Source: JBMNEH01 sp050948665 (GTDB lineage: Bacteria > Bacillota > Clostridia > Christensenellales > UMGS416). From it: a stretch of 64,000 nt of DNA. The position numbers and the translations under genes are program-made. Of the stretch, positions 8,750 to 16,240 are shown piece by piece. Under the pieces are notes generated by a model. It did no database searches, was not told the DNA's origin, and worked only from the letters and a program-made list of their open reading frames with translations. The stretch spans positions 1,612,001 to 1,676,000 of the forward strand of contig JBMNEH010000001.1 of NCBI GenBank assembly GCA_050948665.1. The letters run 5' to 3'. The stretch's first letter is position 1, and each line of letters opens with the position of its first letter.

Positions 8750-8880
8750 GACGCGCAAGCGTCGCAGGGAAGTTGCAGACTTCCCTGTATGCGGAGCAAG
8801 CCGCCATAGCTCCATGCAATGGCTTCCAGAGGACGCACAACGCCCGTTAGGGTGTATAAGTGCGCCCTTGTTGCCAAGGG
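8750..8880 (+). other. Predicted origin of transfer (oriT) with IncQ-like nic site
   Basis: TAAGTGCGCCCT at 8857-8868 matches the nick region of RSF1010/IncQ-type oriTs. A hairpin lies one base upstream: ACGCCC (8840-8845), loop GTTA, GGGTGT (8850-8855). Two further inverted repeats precede it, GACGC/GCGTC (8750-8763) and CAGGGAAGT/ACTTCCCTG (8765-8787). The position between the MobQ relaxase gene and its DUF3847 neighbour is where such oriTs are found. The nick is expected within TAAGTG/CGCCCT by analogy. Confidence 0.8.
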
Positions 8881-8885
8881 ATTAT

Positions 8886-9179
8886 TTAGCTTGTCGTTTC
8901 TTTGGCTCTTTTTCTCAAAAATTCCCGCGCTGGCTCACTCGTCAAAGCAAGGCGTAAAAGCTTTTTCGCATCCTCGTCCGGCATAGTGATAAGCTCCGGC
9001 ACGACGCTTTCAATGAAGCCGCCCCGCGAACAAAGACGGTGATTGCGTTTTTTGCGTTCCTCGCGGGATAACTTCTGTTTGATGATTTTCTCTCTGTTCT
9101 GATACTGCCGGATTTTCTTTTTGTTTTCCTCGATTTCGGCAAACAGTTCCTCTTTGGTTTTCTCTTTTGGTTTCGTCAT
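8886..9179 (-). CDS. DUF3847 family relaxosome-associated protein
   Basis: 97 aa, AAAAGGAGCG ribosome site. Highly charged N-terminal helix or coiled coil (about 1-45), then a conserved segment with RLCSRGGFIESVVPE. DUF3847 proteins are regularly encoded next to MobA/MobL relaxases and oriT and are probably MobC-like oriT-binding accessories. The gene starts on the far side of oriT from the relaxase and reads toward it on the same strand. Confidence 0.75.
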   Translation of the reverse strand: MTKPKEKTKEELFAEIEENKKKIRQYQNREKIIKQKLSREERKKRNHRLCSRGGFIESVVPELITMPDEDAKKLLRLALTSEPAREFLRKRAKETTS

Positions 9180-9213
9180 GGGTAGTCGCTCCTTTTGTTT
9201 TTTTGATACAAGA

Positions 9214-9247
9214 AAAGCGCAACCGATTTTTAGGTCGATTGCGCTTT
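9214..9247 (-). terminator. Terminator of the sdpR-sdpI unit
   Basis: AAAGCGCAA.CGA (9214-9226) pairs with TCG.TTGCGCTTT (9235-9247) with one mismatch. On the minus strand it is followed by TTCTTG. Confidence 0.55.
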
Positions 9248-9277
9248 GCGGAAGATGTTTATTGCGGAAGATGTTTA
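9246..9277. repeat. Perfect tandem duplication of 16 bp
   Basis: TTGCGGAAGATGTTTA occurs twice back to back (9246-9261, 9262-9277), directly beside the sdpI terminator. It is probably a replication-slippage duplication. Confidence 0.8.
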
Positions 9278-9311
9278 GTTTTTGCCACTCAATTTTTCAC
9301 ATATCACAGTA

Positions 9312-9953
9312 TCACTTCTCATTACCATTCATGGTTTTCTGATATAGCCGCATACCATATATGCGAGGTAATAATCCAATCATTAAAATGCACACAACTA
9401 AAACAATCGACTGTATTTTTAATGGGGCAAATGACGCGAGAAGAATTGCTATTCCTGAAATTACCCATACTTTTCCACCAAACCGCTGCACTTTTGTCCA
9501 TATATCGTTGCTTTCATAAGCCCATGATGTTTTTATGCCTATATAATAATTCCGCGCAAACTTTGGGAGTTTATTTCCGGCATAGGTGAGAATACACCCT
9601 GCAAGAATACAGCATATTTTCCCAGCAAATTGTCCGTCAATCTTTGTAATTTCAATAAAACCGAGCGCGTTACAAGTAATCAGTATTTGACAGGCAAACA
9701 GAATAATCGAACAAAGAAGCAAGATAGCTGTATGTTGTTTTCTGGTTTGATTATTACTGCTTGTGTTGCTCACGACATTTACTATCAACGCCAATGCAGG
9801 GAACGCAAAAACAATCCATTTCACGGCAGTACCGCTCACTCCGTTACTATTCCATTGGACAGCAAATTGCTCCGGCAAGAAGAATAAACTAATAACGCCA
9901 ACTGCTAACATGATAATAATTAGAATAAACGAAACTTCAGACATTTTTTTCAT
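9312..9953 (-). CDS. sdpI: SdpI-type immunity membrane protein
   Basis: 213 aa. The N-terminus matches DUF1648 (LFFLPEQFAVQWNSNGVSG, about 24-42), and the C-terminal half matches the SdpI domain (GNKLPKFARNYYIGIKTSW). Six or so transmembrane helices are expected. In Bacillus subtilis SdpI protects against the SdpC cannibalism toxin and signals to the repressor SdpR. The start overlaps the end of the upstream ArsR-type gene by 4 bp, so the two are co-translated. No SdpC, SdpA or SdpB gene is in this window, so it travels as an orphan immunity pair. Confidence 0.85.
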   Translation of the reverse strand: MKKMSEVSFILIIIMLAVGVISLFFLPEQFAVQWNSNGVSGTAVKWIVFAFPALALIVNVVSNTSSNNQTRKQHTAILLLCSIILFACQILITCNALGFIEITKIDGQFAGKICCILAGCILTYAGNKLPKFARNYYIGIKTSWAYESNDIWTKVQRFGGKVWVISGIAILLASFAPLKIQSIVLVVCILMIGLLPRIYGMRLYQKTMNGNEK

Positions 9954-10237
9954 GATTTATCCCCTCGCAAATCTTTGAGCCATAATAACGCTTCATCAAG
10001 GACTGAGGCGTTAAGCTCATAAAAAATATACTTGCCTTCTCGTTGGTCACGAATAAGATCGGTATCCTTTAGGATAGACAGGTGCTTTGAAATTGCCGGT
10101 AAGCTAATGTCGAAGTGTTCTGCTATTTCTCCGGCAGATAGCCGCCCTTTCTTCAACAGGTTCAGAATTGTTCTTCGGGTTGGGTCAGCCAAAGCTCGCA
10201 TTGTGTTTTGAAGCCCCATCACATCACCGCCAATCAT
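9950..10237 (-). CDS. sdpR: ArsR-family repressor, SdpR-like
   Basis: Up to 95 aa, or 89 aa if ATG 10219 (MGLQNTMRALADPTR) is the true start. Typical ArsR winged helix: ADPTRRTILNLL, LSAGEIAEHFDISLPAISKHL recognition helix, then a beta wing RDQREGKYIFYELN. No metal-binding Cys pair is seen, as in SdpR. A perfect palindrome next to the first ATG (10238-10253) is the likely self-operator, so SdpR probably represses its own operon until SdpI sequesters it. Confidence 0.85.
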   Translation of the reverse strand: MIGGDVMGLQNTMRALADPTRRTILNLLKKGRLSAGEIAEHFDISLPAISKHLSILKDTDLIRDQREGKYIFYELNASVLDEALLWLKDLRGDKS

Positions 10238-10253
10238 TTAACCGATAGGTTAA
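10238..10253. promoter_or_regulatory. Probable SdpR/ArsR operator
   Basis: Perfect inverted repeat TTAACC-GATA-GGTTAA immediately upstream of the sdpR start. Size, symmetry and position fit an ArsR-family autoregulatory site. Confidence 0.65.
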
Positions 10254-10267
10254 TTATGCAGATACAG

Positions 10268-10597
10268 CTACCTCTTGTCAATAGGTCGTAGGGAAATTGC
10301 GAATAAGTTACGATTTTTCACACCATTTCTTATTGCCTGCTCACTTACCGCCCTGCGACGCTCCTCGCTGTATGGGGCGGTCAGACGAAAAGAGAAGCGT
10401 CCCTTGCGGATTTCAAACTCCATGCTGCCCGTTTCGTGGTCTGCGTAGGTCTGGCGGCACTCACCGGGGTACTGTGCGGCATAGGCAGTCAGTCTGTTTT
10501 TAAGATCGGTGTTATGGGTGCGAATATAAATCATCGGGTCTTTCTCGTCAAAGTAAATATTGGTGGTCTTTTCGGCTTTTGTCAGCCCTGTTTTCAT
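10268..10597 (-). CDS. Conserved mobile-element hypothetical protein
   Basis: 109 aa, start preceded by AAAGGAGAGTTT. It has a pattern I associate with small proteins of clostridial transposons (KAEKTTNIYFDEKDPMIYIRTHN near the N-terminus, RFSFRLTAPYSEERRRA in the middle), but no function is known. No signal peptide or membrane segment. It lies between the sdpRI pair and the recombinase on the same strand; the 190 bp before the recombinase stop hold no gene. Confidence 0.65.
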   Translation of the reverse strand: MKTGLTKAEKTTNIYFDEKDPMIYIRTHNTDLKNRLTAYAAQYPGECRQTYADHETGSMEFEIRKGRFSFRLTAPYSEERRRAVSEQAIRNGVKNRNLFAISLRPIDKR

Positions 10598-10787
10598 AAA
10601 CTCTCCTTTCTGCGCTCCTGTTACGCAATAGGGGCATTTTTCGGGTGTTTTTCCCGGCTCTTGACTTGGGAAAAACGGCGATTTTCAAATAGAAAACACT
10701 CCGGCGATACATTCCTCGTCCGAAGCGTTTTAATCGTCAAATATGCGTTTTTTGCAGCTCTTGACTGTCAGTTGTAACTCAACTTTC

Positions 10788-12845
10788 TCATGCGATTTTT
10801 TCTCCTTTCTCGTCCTGTGCGGCGGCTTCCTCGGCTAACTTCCTGTCGCGCCATCTCTTGATTTGAGCGTTCTTCCTGCTGCGATACTCCGCAAGACGTT
10901 CCGCTTCCTCCTGCGTAAGCTCCGCGCCCTCGCGTTTGAGTGCGGCAAGCTCTTTGAGAGAACGGGGCTTGGGCGGTTTCTCCGGCTCGGCGGTTTTTCG
11001 CTTGTCGCGCCATTCCTTTTGCCGTATGCGGCGCTGCGCCATACGGAGATCCTCTGCTTCCCGTTCCTCCGGGGTCAGCAATCCCGCCTTTTTTCTCGCG
11101 TTGAAATCTCGCCGCTCCTGTTTGCGCTGTTCATATCGCACCTGTGCAAGCTCCTCCCGATGTTTTTCCTTTGCCACCTGTTCTTCCTGTTGGCGGCGTT
11201 GTTCTTCAAGCTCTGTCGGTGTTACGATTTCGGAGGGTACTTCAAATGCGCCGATAAAGTTCAAATAAATATCCAACCTCTGTCTGCGGCTGTTGCCTCG
11301 CCCCTCGCCCTCATGGACGATTACTTTTTCAATAAACTCGTTGAGCATGGGCGTTGTAAGCTCGGTAAAGTCGGTATACCGTTTTGCAAGCTCTATAAAC
11401 TTGTCCATGTTCAGCCTGTCGGCGTTCCATGTGTCAAGTTCTCCCTGCCACTCGGCTATGGACGCTTCAAGTGCGGTCTGTTCCTCGTCGTACTCGGCAA
11501 GAAGGCGGGTGAAATGCCTGTCGGGGATTTTCCCCGTCGCATTGCCCTCATAGAGCTTTTTCACCAGTACATCAAGCTCCGCATGGCGTTTCTTTGCGCT
11601 ATTTAACCTCTGTTTGCAATCCTTTACGGCTTCCTCCTGACGTAAACTGGATGCTTCCCACACACGCTGAACAAACTCCTTTTCGTTGTTCTGAACATAC
11701 CAGCTCACGCGCTGAATGGCGGTCAGTATGGCGGCTTCAATCTTCGCTGTGGGGATATAGTGCATGGTACAGTCGCGGGTCAGTCGGCGGTAGTTTGAAC
11801 AGATGAAAGCATCGTCAAGCCATTTGCCCTGTACAAGATTGTTCCGGTGGGTCAGCTTCGCGCCGCAATCGGCACAGTAGAGAAGCCCGGTCAGGCGGTG
11901 GGGTTGCTCGGCGCGTTTCGGCGGTCTGTGCTTCGTTTTTCGTAGGCGTTGGACGTTGTTCCATGTTTCCTCGTCTACAATAGCGGGTATCGCGCCCTTG
12001 AAAACATACTGTTCCTCCGGCGCAGTCTTGCGGGTGCTTTTGATTTTGTAATTCTCACACACGGTCTTTCCCAAGACCTTATGCCCCATGTATTCCGGGC
12101 GTTTGAGAATGTAGTTGATTGTCGTTGCCGACCATGCGTAAGGATCGGCGTACTTTGAGGCTCTGACGGGTGCGCCTATACGCTTCCAATGCTCGGAGGG
12201 GATAGGGATTTTCTCGGCTCTAAGCGTCCTTGCTATACCGTTCACACCCACTCCGGCGATAATCATTTGGAATATCCGGCGCACAACGGCTGCGGCTTCC
12301 TCGTCGATCACCCATTCGCCCTTTTTCTTTTTAGAAGCAAGATAGCCGTAGGAGACCGAGCCGGAGCAGCGCAAGCCCTTTTCCATTCTCGACTTGAAAA
12401 CAGTCTTGATTTTGCGGCTCGTATCGGCAACATACCATTCGTTTATGACATCCCGGAAGATAGACATGATATCAAAGCCGTTGGCGGTATCAAGATTGTC
12501 ATTGGCGGCGATAAATCGGACATTGAACTCGTCAAAGGTGCGTTTCAGCAAGCCTACTTCGACAACATCACGCCCGATTCTGCTTTGGTCTTTAATGATA
12601 ACGGTTGCCACATTTCCCGCCCGGATTTCTTCAAGCATAAGGTCAAGCCCAGGACGCTTGAAGGTAGTACCACGCACGCCGTCATCTGTGAAATGCCGTA
12701 TATTTTGAAAACCATTTATACGGGCATAGTCCTCCAAAATGCGCTTCTGATTTTCGATAGACACGCTCTCGCCGGAGCGTTCATCGTCATGTGAAAGGCG
12801 CTCATACAAGGCGGTGATTTTGCCGTTATTCTGCGGTTTGCTCAT
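10788..12845 (-). CDS. Large serine recombinase (TnpX/TndX-like) with charged tail
   Basis: 685 aa, strong GAAGGAGGTATCACC start. The N-terminal resolvase domain has the nucleophile in ALYERLSHDD (Ser about 17) and the partner motif IIKDQSRIGRDVVEVG. A recombinase domain follows (GYLASKKKKGEWVIDEE), then a zinc ribbon LYCADCGAKL...CSNYRR, a coiled coil, and a DUF4368-like end YLNFIGAFEVPSE near residue 525. The last 150 residues are unusually Glu/Arg/Lys-rich. It should excise and integrate the nested transposon. It lies 54 bp from the right core repeat, the usual end-proximal position. Confidence 0.9.
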   Translation of the reverse strand: MSKPQNNGKITALYERLSHDDERSGESVSIENQKRILEDYARINGFQNIRHFTDDGVRGTTFKRPGLDLMLEEIRAGNVATVIIKDQSRIGRDVVEVGLLKRTFDEFNVRFIAANDNLDTANGFDIMSIFRDVINEWYVADTSRKIKTVFKSRMEKGLRCSGSVSYGYLASKKKKGEWVIDEEAAAVVRRIFQMIIAGVGVNGIARTLRAEKIPIPSEHWKRIGAPVRASKYADPYAWSATTINYILKRPEYMGHKVLGKTVCENYKIKSTRKTAPEEQYVFKGAIPAIVDEETWNNVQRLRKTKHRPPKRAEQPHRLTGLLYCADCGAKLTHRNNLVQGKWLDDAFICSNYRRLTRDCTMHYIPTAKIEAAILTAIQRVSWYVQNNEKEFVQRVWEASSLRQEEAVKDCKQRLNSAKKRHAELDVLVKKLYEGNATGKIPDRHFTRLLAEYDEEQTALEASIAEWQGELDTWNADRLNMDKFIELAKRYTDFTELTTPMLNEFIEKVIVHEGEGRGNSRRQRLDIYLNFIGAFEVPSEIVTPTELEEQRRQQEEQVAKEKHREELAQVRYEQRKQERRDFNARKKAGLLTPEEREAEDLRMAQRRIRQKEWRDKRKTAEPEKPPKPRSLKELAALKREGAELTQEEAERLAEYRSRKNAQIKRWRDRKLAEEAAAQDEKGEKIA

Positions 12846-12886
12846 TGGTGATACCTCCTTCTTCGAGGATTTGAAAATCTCTGTCC

Positions 12887-13426
12887 TTATTTTAAGCTAC
12901 CTTTCGGGTCGGTGACAACGTAGCTGCTGTGCATTTGCATTAGGTTAGGCTTGACAAAAAACCTTGTCTTGCCGCTGCCGCTACCGCCGACGACAAGTAC
13001 GTTTTTATTTCTTGCGTATTTCGGCTGTTTCGGGCGGCTGTTCATCATAAGCCGTTCGGTCTGCGTGAGCAGTACATTATTTTCAAATACGGGGTCGATG
13101 TATGGGCGTATATCGTCGGCATTGCCCCAACGTGCGGAGCCGTATTCGCTGCCTTTCCGATATTTCTTTGCGTTCTTGCCCTTAACATAGACGATCAGAC
13201 GGATAACCGCCGCGCCTAAAACGCCCACAAGTAAATCTATGGGGTGGAAGCTCGGCGCGAATGAGGAAAAGGCGGCCGCAAAACCGTCCGCTATGGATAG
13301 CAGCTTACCGGACAGGTCGTTGCCCGGTGCAAGCCGCACCGCCTGTGCCGCCTTGTCAAAGAGCAGGATAAAGAGCAGATACGGGAGATTGGAAATTATG
13401 AGTTTTTTAAGATTGATATTTTTCAT
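12887..13426 (-). pseudogene. VirD4/TraG coupling protein, N-terminal part (split gene)
   Basis: 179 aa ending ...VVTDPKGSLK then stop; the final SLK is encoded by the inserted transposon. It has two N-terminal transmembrane segments (about 10-28 and 60-80), an EYGSARWG motif, and Walker A VVGGSGSGKTRFF (about 145-157). It matches the CD1115-type VirD4 proteins of Tn1549-like ICEs but lacks the Walker B and the rest, which lie at 1-1036. It overlaps pcfB by ATGA. The product could be made but cannot work as a coupling ATPase. Confidence 0.88.
12900..12909. repeat. Right core repeat of the nested transposon
   Basis: CCTTTCGGGT, identical to 1028-1037, within the codons for DPKG of the coupling protein. 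Confidence 0.8.
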
Positions 13427-13908
13427 AGCTCAATACCTCCTCTGTCCTTGTTTTTAACCTTAACGCGCTCGGCATTGAGCTGTTTCGCTTTTTCCTTAAA
13501 GACGGCTAATGCTTTGCGAATTGAGGGTTTTTGTTCCCGTTTCAGTTTCCTTGCGGAAAACTCCTTAAAGGCTGCGGTCAGAACGTCAGCGTCGCGTCCT
13601 TTGAAAAACACAAGGTAGCGGGGCGGTGTTTCTGTGGTGTCTTTTTTTAGGGCAAAGTCAACGCCGTATTTCTTTGCTGTTTTCTCAAAGGCTTTGATAT
13701 TCTCGTCGGTTATCTCAATACTGCTAACGCCTGCGTCCTGCTTCATAAGCTGCTTTAGGGTCTGCTTTCCTCTGCGCTGCGTGGGATTATCCTTTTGTTT
13801 CTTGATTTGAGATAGCATTGACCGAATAGATTTTTGCAATACTTCGGCTGTGAGCTTCGTTCCCTTTATGGAGAGAGCAACCACTCTTTCGTTCACTTCA
13901 TCTTGCAT
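13423..13908 (-). CDS. pcfB: PcfB family (DUF3801) conjugation accessory protein
   Basis: 161 aa, GGAGGACGGTAA ribosome site. It matches DUF3801: an N-terminal helical region, the central ITDENIKAFEKTAKKYGVDFAL, then YLVFFKGRDADVLTAAFKEF. PcfB-type proteins dock the relaxosome to the coupling protein. The gene overlaps the virD4 start by 4 bp, the standard ICE arrangement. It appears intact. Confidence 0.85.
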   Translation of the reverse strand: MQDEVNERVVALSIKGTKLTAEVLQKSIRSMLSQIKKQKDNPTQRRGKQTLKQLMKQDAGVSSIEITDENIKAFEKTAKKYGVDFALKKDTTETPPRYLVFFKGRDADVLTAAFKEFSARKLKREQKPSIRKALAVFKEKAKQLNAERVKVKNKDRGGIEL

Positions 13909-13922
13909 TTACCGTCCTCCTT

Positions 13923-14849
13923 TCAGATACGCCCGTTTGCCATGTCGTGAGCGACAAGGGCGGTATAGTAGCTGTCAATCGTGGACGGAGCATTGAAAAG
14001 CACCGCCCGTAGATATTGCTTGATATTGCGGATTTTTGTTGTGTTTTCTTCCATGCAGTCGAGAGCAAATTGAATATGGCTGCTGTTCAGCTTCATAAAT
14101 TTAGCTTTGACGAGTTCTGCGGGGTAGTCGTCCCCGGCAATGCGAAGTGTCTTTCGCGCACTGCATACCGTTTCAAGCATGAGGTCAACGATTTCGTCTA
14201 AACGGTTTTTGTCCATGCGCGGATCCTTCGTGAGAATATCGTACTCGATATTCTCCAAGATAATTTGTCTGTAAACATCTATTGCATTTTGTTTTTTCGC
14301 TTCTTTTCCTTTCCGTTCCGGTGGCTTTGCCTCGTCCTTTATGAAAGGTGAGGGGTTAGAGGAAAGGATAGGAATGGAATGGGTAATTGATAAATCCGTA
14401 TTTGTTTTATCTATTTTTAGTAAATCAGTTCTTTGTATATCTTTATTTAATTGCGTTGGATTTTCCGACGTCGGTTTTTCCGATGTCGGATTTTCCAATA
14501 TCGGGTTATCCGATGTTGGATTTTCCAATACCGGCTCATTCGTTGGCGGTGTGGTCTGCGGCTGCTCAAATATGTTATATTCAATCGCTGTCATTTTGCC
14601 TTTCTCGTCGCGTCCTTGCTGCCGTATGATATATCCTGCTTTTTCAAGTTCCCAAACGGCGGTACGGATAGCGTCGATTTTTTCCCGGTTTATATGTGAA
14701 AGCCCGACAAGGGTATAGTCCCAATCCTCCGGCAAGGACAGCATTTGCGATAACAAGCCCTTTGCCTTTAAGGTCAATTCCTTGTTGCGTAGGTGGTGGT
14801 TGCTCATTACGGTATATCCCTTGTTGCGATTTACTCGAAAAACTGCCAT
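13923..14849 (-). CDS. ICE replication-initiator-like protein (winged helix + DUF6017)
   Basis: 308 aa, AAGGAGTGATAAACT start. Residues about 1-90 form a replisome-organizer-type winged helix (NKGYTVMSNHHLRNKELTLK). A linker follows with degenerate repeats of the type ENPTSDNP/ENPTSEKP (about 108-135), then a C-terminal DUF6017-like helical domain (YDILTKDPRMDKNRLDEIV). It is typically the first gene upstream of pcfB in Tn1549-like ICEs. It probably binds element DNA. Confidence 0.8.
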   Translation of the reverse strand: MAVFRVNRNKGYTVMSNHHLRNKELTLKAKGLLSQMLSLPEDWDYTLVGLSHINREKIDAIRTAVWELEKAGYIIRQQGRDEKGKMTAIEYNIFEQPQTTPPTNEPVLENPTSDNPILENPTSEKPTSENPTQLNKDIQRTDLLKIDKTNTDLSITHSIPILSSNPSPFIKDEAKPPERKGKEAKKQNAIDVYRQIILENIEYDILTKDPRMDKNRLDEIVDLMLETVCSARKTLRIAGDDYPAELVKAKFMKLNSSHIQFALDCMEENTTKIRNIKQYLRAVLFNAPSTIDSYYTALVAHDMANGRI

Positions 14850-15062
14850 AGTTTATCACTCCTTTAACTGGGATTTGTTACGCAGTAGAAAGCCGTTTTT
14901 GAGGGTAAAGGCATAAAGCTCTTACTTTGTCAAAAACGCACTCCCAAAGGCGCTTAATACAAGTCTTTTGTAGGCTCTATTGCGTAACATGAGGGCATAA
15001 AAATAGCGGCGTTCTTGTTTCCCATGCGGGGAATGAAGAAACGCCGCCTTAATTTGCCTGTA

Positions 15063-15422
15063 TTATTGTGCTTCTGCGATATAGTCTTTGATGATTTCTC
15101 CGAAGTCTGCCGTAAAGGAAAACAGGAAGTAATCCAAAACGTCGGGGTCTGCGTTCATAGGCTCGGCTTCTTCGGAAAAGCGCAAGCCCATAAGTCCGTA
15201 GAGCATTTTGATAATTTTGAACAGCTTTTCTCTGTCGGTAGGGGTATTCATGGTAACAATGATGTCTGTGAGGCGATTGACGGTTTCCATATCGCCGCCT
15301 GTCGTTATCCATACCATTTCAGCGAATGGCTGTGTAATTGCTCCGGCGACAAGGTTAATCTTATCTTTGTTGATTTCGCCGGACGGGAATATAATGCCTT
15401 TATCAAGCAAGGTATTTTTCAT
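15063..15422 (-). CDS. Conserved ICE hypothetical protein
   Basis: 119 aa. ATG 15422 (MKNTLLDKGIIFPSG) was chosen because AAAAAAGGAG precedes it; a longer frame runs to 15470 without a better site. Small acidic, mostly helical protein, frequently found near the end of Tn1549-like elements, function unknown. The gap 14850-15062 holds no other gene. Confidence 0.65.
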   Translation of the reverse strand: MKNTLLDKGIIFPSGEINKDKINLVAGAITQPFAEMVWITTGGDMETVNRLTDIIVTMNTPTDREKLFKIIKMLYGLMGLRFSEEAEPMNADPDVLDYFLFSFTADFGEIIKDYIAEAQ

Positions 15423-15449
15423 ATAGAGTTCTCCTTTTTTAGTGGGCCC

Positions 15450-15707
15450 GTGGTGCCCTGAATTTTGCATGAAATAGTGCCTAATGTGGTGCCCGGTTTT
15501 TTGCGGTTTTGTAAAACAACTGAAAAGCAGGGCACTATAAATTTCAAGTCAATCGTTTATTTAGTAAGGTTTTTAGGCTTTTCGTAAAAATCAAAAGTCA
15601 TATCAAAAACTTTTTTCACTTTACTTTTAATCAGTTTATTTGTGATTTTAGAGGTCATGTGCGCTATCATTCTGAAAAATGGTGCCCGTGGTGCCCAAAT
15701 GGTGCCC
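15450..15707. repeat. Five copies of TGGTGCCC near the ICE end
   Basis: TGGTGCCC occurs at 15451-15458, 15487-15494, 15680-15687, 15689-15696 and 15700-15707, the last three nearly tandem. One partial inverted copy (AGGGCACT) lies near 15525. They lie upstream of the small ICE gene and inside the right end. They could be integrase arm sites, operator copies or iterons. The rest of 15423-15847 has no gene. Confidence 0.7.
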
Positions 15708-15742
15708 GCCTTTCATAAAAAGTCTTGTATACGACTTATAAG

Positions 15743-15819
15743 AACTTATAAAGAGAAGTGTTGAGAATGGTTGTTAAGACAGATTTTTGGAGTAATCTTG
15801 TAAAAACTTATAAAGAGAA
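15743..15819. repeat. Direct repeats near the ICE end
   Basis: AACTTATAAAGAGAA occurs at 15743-15757 and 15805-15819, with a related ACTTATAAGA just before the first copy. Spacing and closeness to attR fit recombination-protein binding sites. Confidence 0.6.
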
Positions 15820-15847
15820 AAGGGGCAGTTTTAGGCTTTTCACAGCC

Positions 15848-15903
15848 CTCGAAATGCGTTAGTCCTCACGGGCTCGTGGGTTCGAATCCCACCTCCTCCG
15901 CCA
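15848..15903 (+). other. attR: 3' part of tRNA-Ser(CGA) at the ICE end
   Basis: Anticodon loop CTCGAAA, 3' anticodon strand TGCGT, variable arm AGTCC/GGGCT, T arm GTGGGTTCGAATCCCAC, acceptor strand CTCCTCC, G and CCA are all present. The 5' half of a tRNA is absent: the bases before 15848 are ICE sequence. This is what integration into a tRNA-Ser gene leaves at one end. The intact tRNA should be rebuilt at attL outside the window. Confidence 0.8.
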
Positions 15904-15907
15904 GTCT

Positions 15908-15937
15908 GAGAGGCCGGTAAACCGGCTTCTCTTTTTA
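15908..15937 (+). terminator. Terminator of the target tRNA-Ser gene
   Basis: GAGAGGCCGGT pairs with ACCGGCTTCTC, followed by TTTTT, directly after the tRNA 3' end. It is probably host sequence that belonged to the tRNA-Ser transcript. The rest of 15938-16240 holds no gene I can support. Confidence 0.75.
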
Positions 15938-16240
15938 CGTTTATAACCTGGTTTTCTGCACCTGAACCATTAGGCATCGCATCAGCGGAAACAGCTTTTG
16001 CTCTATATGCTAGGTATTTGGAAATACTTGCCGTGGTTAAAAAATCGATATTACCGGGCCACTCTTGAATCTGCCTCTTAGGCGCTCCGCACTCTATTGA
16101 GAGCGCAACGCAGATACATCTCAAGACAGCAAAACCACATGTTCCATTTAATTAGCTTTATTTGGATACAAGCCATATAGACTATCAGTTCAATTATACG
16201 GTTAAAACGTATTAGTCTTCTCTCATATGAAAATATAATA

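Larger units (their letters stand above)
1028..12899. mobile_element. Mobilizable serine-recombinase transposon inserted in virD4/traG
   Basis: An insert of about 11.87 kb separates the two halves of the coupling-protein gene. The sequence CCTTTCGGGT occurs at both junctions (1028-1037 and 12900-12909). Joining the halves across this core restores an open frame reading VVTDPKGTVLVECGK. On the coding strand the core is ACCCGAAAGG with a central GA, the dinucleotide used by TnpX/TndX-type large serine recombinases (Tn4451, Tn5397). The insert carries such a recombinase next to its right end, a MobA/MobL relaxase with oriT, a primase-helicase, a TnpW-like protein, an sdpRI pair and an AT-rich cargo block. 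The exact end may shift by up to 10 bp within the core. Confidence 0.88.
1..15903. mobile_element. Right part of a Tn1549/CTn-like integrative conjugative element
   Basis: Outer mobile element, entering from the left window edge and ending at a tRNA-Ser 3' fragment near 15848-15903. Recognisable ICE genes on the minus strand are a virD4/traG coupling protein (now split), pcfB, a DUF6017-type protein and a small conserved ICE protein. This set and order is typical of Tn1549/CTn-type elements of Clostridia. The integrase, relaxase and type IV secretion genes are not visible and would lie left of the window. Transfer is probably impaired because the coupling-protein gene is interrupted. Boundaries: the right end is well supported, the left end is unknown. 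Confidence 0.8.

Noticed and set aside
10863..11606. 247-codon plus-strand frame with hydrophobic stretches
   Set aside because: Antisense to the charged tail of the serine recombinase; charged coding sequence gives Leu/Phe-rich antisense.
15743..15819. Possible CRISPR-like repeats
   Set aside because: Only two copies, irregular spacing and no cas genes; the location fits ICE end sites better.
15840..16124. Minus-strand frame containing GGGGGIRTHEPVRTNAF
   Set aside because: This is the antisense of the tRNA-Ser 3' half; such peptides are a classic false annotation.
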